Of a stretch of DNA of 64,000 bases, positions 60,178-64,000 are shown in pieces. A program made the position numbers and the translations under genes. Below the pieces are notes generated by a model. The model had not been told where the DNA came from, searched no databases, and was given only the letters and a program-made list of their open reading frames with translations. Source of the DNA: JABMMZ01 sp044368575 (GTDB lineage: Bacteria > Bacteroidota > Bacteroidia > NS11-12g > UBA955); the NCBI GenBank assembly GCA_044368575.1, contig JBIPPH010000001.1, positions 68,342 through 132,341 on the forward strand. Direction: 5' to 3'. Each line of letters starts with the position of its first letter. Position 1 is the stretch's first letter.

Positions 60178-61062
60178 ATGGAATCACCTATTAAACCCTT
60201 AGAATTAATTGTAGCTCCCCCTGCTTATCATATGGTAGGCGATGGATTTAGAGTGCATAATTTTATACCATCCGTTTATCGATTAGACATGCACCGCATG
60301 GATCCTTTTATCATGATGGATTACAATTCTAAGTTTATGTTTCAGCCAAGTCCTCAACAAAGAGGCGTTGGTGTGCATCCGCACAGAGGGTTTGAAACCG
60401 TTACCTTGGCCTACCATGGAAGGGTAGCGCATCATGACAGTGCAGGCAATAGCGGCATAATAGGCGAAGGAGAAGTCCAATGGATGACTGCTGCCTCAGG
60501 GGTTTTGCACAAAGAATACCATGAAAAATCCTTCAGTGAATCAGGAGGGTATTTTCAGATGGTTCAATTGTGGGTTAATTTACCTGCCAAAGACAAAATG
60601 AGCCCGCCCAAATACCAAGCCATTACAAGATCTGATATTCAGCCTGTCATTTTGGATGAACAGGGCAGCCGTTTGGAATTAGTCGCAGGGTTTTATAAAG
60701 ATCAAAAAGGACCTGCCTCCACTTTTACACCAGTGCATATTTCTTCGGCTTATCTCAAACAAAATGGCGAAATAAGCATGCAATTTCCTGCTCATTATAC
60801 AGTGTGTGTAGTGGCAATAGAAGGCGAAGTCATTGTTAACGCTGAAGATGTCTTGCCTCAAGACCATTTGGGTTTGTTTCAAAATCAAGGTGAAAGTTTT
60901 ACGCTTCAGGCAAAAGGAGATGCGGCTATTTTAATTTTGGCTGGCGAACCAATCAAAGAACCAATTGCCGCTCATGGCCCATTTGTAATGAATACAAGAG
61001 CTGAATTGGTTCAAGCCTTTAATGATTTTAATGCAGGCCTGTTCGGAGAATTAGCCGATTAA
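60178..61062 (+). CDS. Pirin family protein
   Basis: 294 aa bicupin. The N-terminal cupin has the metal ligands His67, His69, His111 and Glu113 (VGVHPHRGFETVT, then SGVLHKEYH), the pattern of iron-binding pirins, some of which have quercetinase activity. The C-terminal cupin (about 170-290) lacks an obvious metal set. The cellular role in bacteria is generally unknown. Monocistronic by the promoter position. Confidence 0.93.
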   Translation: MESPIKPLELIVAPPAYHMVGDGFRVHNFIPSVYRLDMHRMDPFIMMDYNSKFMFQPSPQQRGVGVHPHRGFETVTLAYHGRVAHHDSAGNSGIIGEGEVQWMTAASGVLHKEYHEKSFSESGGYFQMVQLWVNLPAKDKMSPPKYQAITRSDIQPVILDEQGSRLELVAGFYKDQKGPASTFTPVHISSAYLKQNGEISMQFPAHYTVCVVAIEGEVIVNAEDVLPQDHLGLFQNQGESFTLQAKGDAAILILAGEPIKEPIAAHGPFVMNTRAELVQAFNDFNAGLFGELAD

Positions 61063-61091
61063 TAGTTTAGACTTTTTCTTATCTTCGCAGC

Positions 61092-62858
61092 ATGGAAATG
61101 GAATCTGTGCTGAAGTCTGATATTGCTCATGTATTGAATAAATTATATGGGCATACCCTCAGTCTTGAATCGATTAAACTGGAGCAAACCAATGCCGATT
61201 TTAAAGGCGATTACACTTTAGTTACTTTTCCTTTCGTTAGGCTATCTAAACAAAGCCCCGAACAAACGGCCAATGCTATAGGCGAGGCATTAATGGAGCA
61301 AAGTACTATGCTCAACAGCTTTAATGTGGTAAAAGGGTTTCTCAATTTAGAATTAAAGCAAGCTGTTTGGATAGAAAGTATTTTAAAACACCAGGCCATT
61401 CCTGAATTCCCTAAAAATGAAAAAGTAATGGTGGAGTATTCTTCGCCAAATACCAATAAACCATTGCATTTAGGCCATATTCGCAATAATTTATTGGGCA
61501 GCAGCTTGGCCAAAATATTAAAAGCCAATGCTTACGAGGTCATACAAGCCAATTTAATCAATGACAGAGGTATACATATTTGTAAAAGCATGTTGGCCTG
61601 GCAAAAATTTGGTCAAAATGATACGCCAGAATCAAGTGGTTTAAAAGGGGATCATTTAGTCGGTAAATACTATGTAGAATTTGATAAGCATTACAAACAA
61701 GAAATCAAAGCCTTAGTAGAACATGGTTTGAGTGAAGAGGCGGCCGCCAAGCAATCGCCGCTCTTAATTGAGGCCCAAGACATGTTGCGCAAATGGGAGG
61801 CTGGCGATCAAGCCACTATGGATTTATGGCGTACAATGAACCAATGGGTTTACGACGGATTTGCGAGCACATACAAACAACTAGGCGTTGAATTTGATCA
61901 ATATTATTACGAAAGCAACACCTATTTGTTAGGTAAAGATTTGATTGAGTTGGGTTTGTCTAAAGGCGTATTTTATAAAAAGGCTGATGGCAGTGTTTGG
62001 ATAGATTTAAGCGCAGAAGGACTGGATGAAAAATTAGTCTTGAGAGCAGATGGTACTTCTGTCTATATTACCCAAGACATTGGCACAGCAAAATTGAAAT
62101 TTGAACAGTATGCTTGTTCAAAAAGTATCTATGTAGTCGGTAATGAGCAAGATTACCATTTTAAGGTCTTGTTTTTAATGCTTAAAAAATTAGGCTTTGA
62201 ATGGGCAGAGGGCCTTTATCATTTGAGTTATGGCATGGTTGACTTACCAAGCGGAAAAATGAAAAGTAGAGAAGGGACTGTTGTGGATGCTGATGATTTA
62301 ATGTCAGAAATGATTCAAACAGCCAAAGAAAAAACAGAAGAATTAGGCAAGACAACAGGCATGTCTGAATCTGAAAAAGCAGAATTGTATGCTACTCTAG
62401 GTATAGGGGCTTTAAAGTTCTTCATGTTGAAAGTGGATCCTCAAAAACGCATGTTGTTTAATCCTGCAGAGTCAATAGATTTCCAAGGTGATACTGGTCC
62501 ATTTGTTCAATATACTTTTGCTCGAATAAACAGCATAATGCGCAGTGCCCAGGCGGAAGATAAATTATTATCTAATCCTCCAACTGAAATTAAATCCTCT
62601 GAGGTTCAGCTCATACAGAGCTTGTTAGCTTATAAAAACGAACTTCAGAAAGCCGCTCAATTGTATAGCCCTTCTATAATTGCTAATTATTTATTGCAAG
62701 TCGCTAAAGCATTCAATCGCCTATACAATGATGTGTCAATTTTAAAGGCCATTGATGTCAATGAAAGGGCTTTTAGATTGCATTTATCGGCGTTAACAGC
62801 TGAGACAATTCAACATGGATTAGGGCTTTTAGGGGTTAATAGCCCTGCAAGAATGTAA
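61092..62858 (+). CDS. argS: Arginyl-tRNA synthetase
   Basis: 588 aa class I synthetase. The N-terminal Add1 domain is followed by the active-site SPNTNKPLHLGHIRNNLLG (HLGH = HIGH motif) and the variant KMSKS loop in GKMKSREGTVV; QYTFARINSI begins the DALR anticodon-binding part. A one-mismatch -7 box (TATCTTCG, 61080-61087) lies four bases before the ATG. It shares its last base with the first base of the DUF1653 gene. Confidence 0.97.
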   Translation: MEMESVLKSDIAHVLNKLYGHTLSLESIKLEQTNADFKGDYTLVTFPFVRLSKQSPEQTANAIGEALMEQSTMLNSFNVVKGFLNLELKQAVWIESILKHQAIPEFPKNEKVMVEYSSPNTNKPLHLGHIRNNLLGSSLAKILKANAYEVIQANLINDRGIHICKSMLAWQKFGQNDTPESSGLKGDHLVGKYYVEFDKHYKQEIKALVEHGLSEEAAAKQSPLLIEAQDMLRKWEAGDQATMDLWRTMNQWVYDGFASTYKQLGVEFDQYYYESNTYLLGKDLIELGLSKGVFYKKADGSVWIDLSAEGLDEKLVLRADGTSVYITQDIGTAKLKFEQYACSKSIYVVGNEQDYHFKVLFLMLKKLGFEWAEGLYHLSYGMVDLPSGKMKSREGTVVDADDLMSEMIQTAKEKTEELGKTTGMSESEKAELYATLGIGALKFFMLKVDPQKRMLFNPAESIDFQGDTGPFVQYTFARINSIMRSAQAEDKLLSNPPTEIKSSEVQLIQSLLAYKNELQKAAQLYSPSIIANYLLQVAKAFNRLYNDVSILKAIDVNERAFRLHLSALTAETIQHGLGLLGVNSPARM

Positions 62859-63070
62859 TGGTTCAAAAAGGCATATATAAACACTACAAAGGGCATTTAT
62901 ACGAGGTGATTAACCGAGTCAGGCACTCTGAAACATTAGAGTATTTGATATTGTATAAAGCTTTATATGGCGATTATGGCTTATGGGTAAGACCAGAGGC
63001 CATGTTTTTAGAAACGGTTGTAATTGATGGAGTAGAACATCCTAGATTTGAATATCAACAACCCAGTTAA
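62858..63070 (+). CDS. DUF1653 small protein
   Basis: 70 aa. GIYKHYKGHLYEVIN, then ETLEYLILYKALYGDY and LWVRPEAMFLETV match the DUF1653 family, a small beta-rich domain of unknown role. It starts at the TAATG overlap with argS, so it is translated from the same message. Confidence 0.88.
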   Translation: MVQKGIYKHYKGHLYEVINRVRHSETLEYLILYKALYGDYGLWVRPEAMFLETVVIDGVEHPRFEYQQPS

Positions 63071-63112
63071 AGAGTTTATTGCGGTCTTGGTTGCATAATC
63101 TCTTTAAATGTA

Positions 63113-63120
63113 TATATTTG
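63113..63120 (+). promoter_or_regulatory. -7 promoter element for the terminal lipoprotein gene
   Basis: TATATTTG, perfect TAnnTTTG, followed by CA; 26 nt to the ATG, a normal short leader. Confidence 0.6.
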
Positions 63121-63146
63121 CACTATTAACTTAAAAATCAATTAAT

Positions 63147-64000
63147 ATGAAAAAATTACTTTATTCTGCTATTGCATTGTTTACAGCCAGCGTTATGCTG
63201 ATCAGCTGCGATTCTGGTTCAGGTAGCGGTAATGGTGGTGGATCTACTCCAAGCGGTCCTAACATTACCTTCCAAACCAACACTGGAACATTCTCAGGTT
63301 TCACTTTTGCTAACGACAAACTATTAATAGGCTCTTCAGTTAAAATTGGTGTTGTTATCACTTCTTCTGTGAATTTGAAAAACACTAAAATGACTGTTAA
63401 ATACAACAATCAACCAGAGTCTATTATTGGAACAGATTCTACTTTCTCTGGTTCAGTTACTTCTTGCAACAGAACTTATAATTACACTTTACCACAAGAT
63501 AAAGGTACTTACACTTTTACTGCATATGCTACCGATAAAGACCAAACCACAAAAACTGCTACAATTGTAGTAGTAGCTTTTGGTCCATTGGCAGACAAAG
63601 TAGATGGCTTAGTTTACAGTTTACAAGCTACTACTCCTGGCAGTTACAGTGCATACGACTTATTTGAAAATACAGCTATATCAGCCTCTTCAAGTGCAGG
63701 TAACCAAGCTAGCAGAGACATCGTTGATGCCTCAACTGGTTCAACATTATCAAGAACTTGGAAATCTCAAAACGGAACAGAATTTATCATTTCTGATGCC
63801 ACTGGCAAATTGAATGGTAAAGTATATTCTCAATTCCAATCAGAGCAAGATTTAATTGATGCTTGGAACGCTTCTTCAGGTAAATCAACCACTGTTACTG
63901 GTATCGATGATGGCAAATTAATTATTGCTAAATCATCAAGAGGTGGAATCACTTATTACTACTTAATCGGTGTTAATACAGTTACAGATTTAACTGGTGC
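63147..64000 (+). CDS. Secreted lipoprotein, 3' end cut by window
   Basis: An open frame of 284 codons from ATG 63147 runs off the window. MKKLLYSAIA begins a signal peptide with lipobox LISC (lipid Cys21), then a Ser/Gly-rich linker (SGSGSGNGGG). A first beta-sandwich-like part has TFQTNTGTFSGFTF and VKIGVVITSSVNLKNTKMTV; a later part is rich in Ser/Thr with DKVDGLVYSL. It resembles the many surface lipoproteins of Bacteroidota with an immunoglobulin-like fold; I do not recognise a named family. Codon use (AAC, GGT, ACT) suggests strong expression. Confidence 0.8.
   Translation, partial: MKKLLYSAIALFTASVMLISCDSGSGSGNGGGSTPSGPNITFQTNTGTFSGFTFANDKLLIGSSVKIGVVITSSVNLKNTKMTVKYNNQPESIIGTDSTFSGSVTSCNRTYNYTLPQDKGTYTFTAYATDKDQTTKTATIVVVAFGPLADKVDGLVYSLQATTPGSYSAYDLFENTAISASSSAGNQASRDIVDASTGSTLSRTWKSQNGTEFIISDATGKLNGKVYSQFQSEQDLIDAWNASSGKSTTVTGIDDGKLIIAKSSRGGITYYYLIGVNTVTDLTG

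Noticed and set aside
1..64000. CRISPR array, rRNA operon, prophage or transposon
   Set aside because: Read through for spaced repeats, rRNA landmarks and phage or transposase proteins; none found.

Overview
The window reads as a compact, AT-rich chromosome segment from a member of the Bacteroidota. The evidence is: a TonB-dependent receptor with lipoprotein partners, a very large secreted protein ending in a CHU_C/type IX secretion C-terminal domain, a GH3-beta-lactamase fusion, a DUF5686 protein, no Shine-Dalgarno-like tracts before genes, and many copies of the Bacteroidota -7 promoter element TAnnTTTG. I see no phage, insertion sequence, CRISPR array or rRNA gene. The genus cannot be fixed from sequence alone.

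Layout. 1-3.4 kb (minus strand): the first codons of a probable pyrG, then kdsB and a DUF5686 outer-surface protein. 3.6-7.8 kb: a cobalamin riboswitch followed by overlapping genes for a BtuB-like receptor, a BtuG-like beta-propeller lipoprotein and a BtuF-like binding protein, i.e. a vitamin B12 capture operon without its BtuCD permease. 7.85-12.7 kb: a translationally coupled five-gene unit with its own promoter (MBOAT O-acyltransferase, SGNH-like partner, thioredoxin-like lipoprotein, cytochrome c/copper monooxygenase fusion, muramidase-like protein). 12.7-18.4 kb: amidohydrolase, tRNA nucleotidyltransferase, an ORF-3-like protein, PhnP-like hydrolase and a glycosyltransferase. 18.5-23.4 kb: rpsT, an alpha-oxoamine synthase, a ComEA-like protein, acyl-CoA dehydrogenase, rpsU and a XerC-type recombinase.

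23.4-36.7 kb is the classic translation/transcription block: tRNA-Thr(TGT)-Tyr(GTA)-Gly(TCC)-Thr(GGT)-tuf-tRNA-Trp-secE-nusG-rplKAJL-rpoBC, closed by a strong terminator. 36.8-42.5 kb carries efp, agmatinase, cysteine desulfurase, cmk, an M20 amidohydrolase and ddl. 42.5-52.4 kb is mostly minus strand: a small lipoprotein, acpP-fabF-rnc, a cystathionine gamma-synthase-like enzyme with an orphan CoA-transferase B subunit, and the GH3/serine hydrolase fusion with an enoyl-CoA hydratase; an FAD oxidoreductase and a DUF1801 protein lie on the plus strand. 52.5-64 kb: LysE-type exporter, a UbiA-like membrane protein, asd, the 1.7-kaa CHU_C protein, pirin, argS, DUF1653 and a lipoprotein cut by the window end.

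The most unusual signals are architectural. At least ten genes have a perfect TAnnTTTG box only 4-9 nt before the start codon, which predicts leaderless mRNAs and also settles several GTG/TTG starts. One divergent gene pair shares a single 16-bp palindrome that is a -7 box on both strands. All six convergent gene pairs overlap or abut at their stop codons. The xerC start lies inside the rpsU terminator, and rpoB can only start at TTG. A structured 369-bp region before the tRNA-tuf operon may be a regulatory leader or small RNA.
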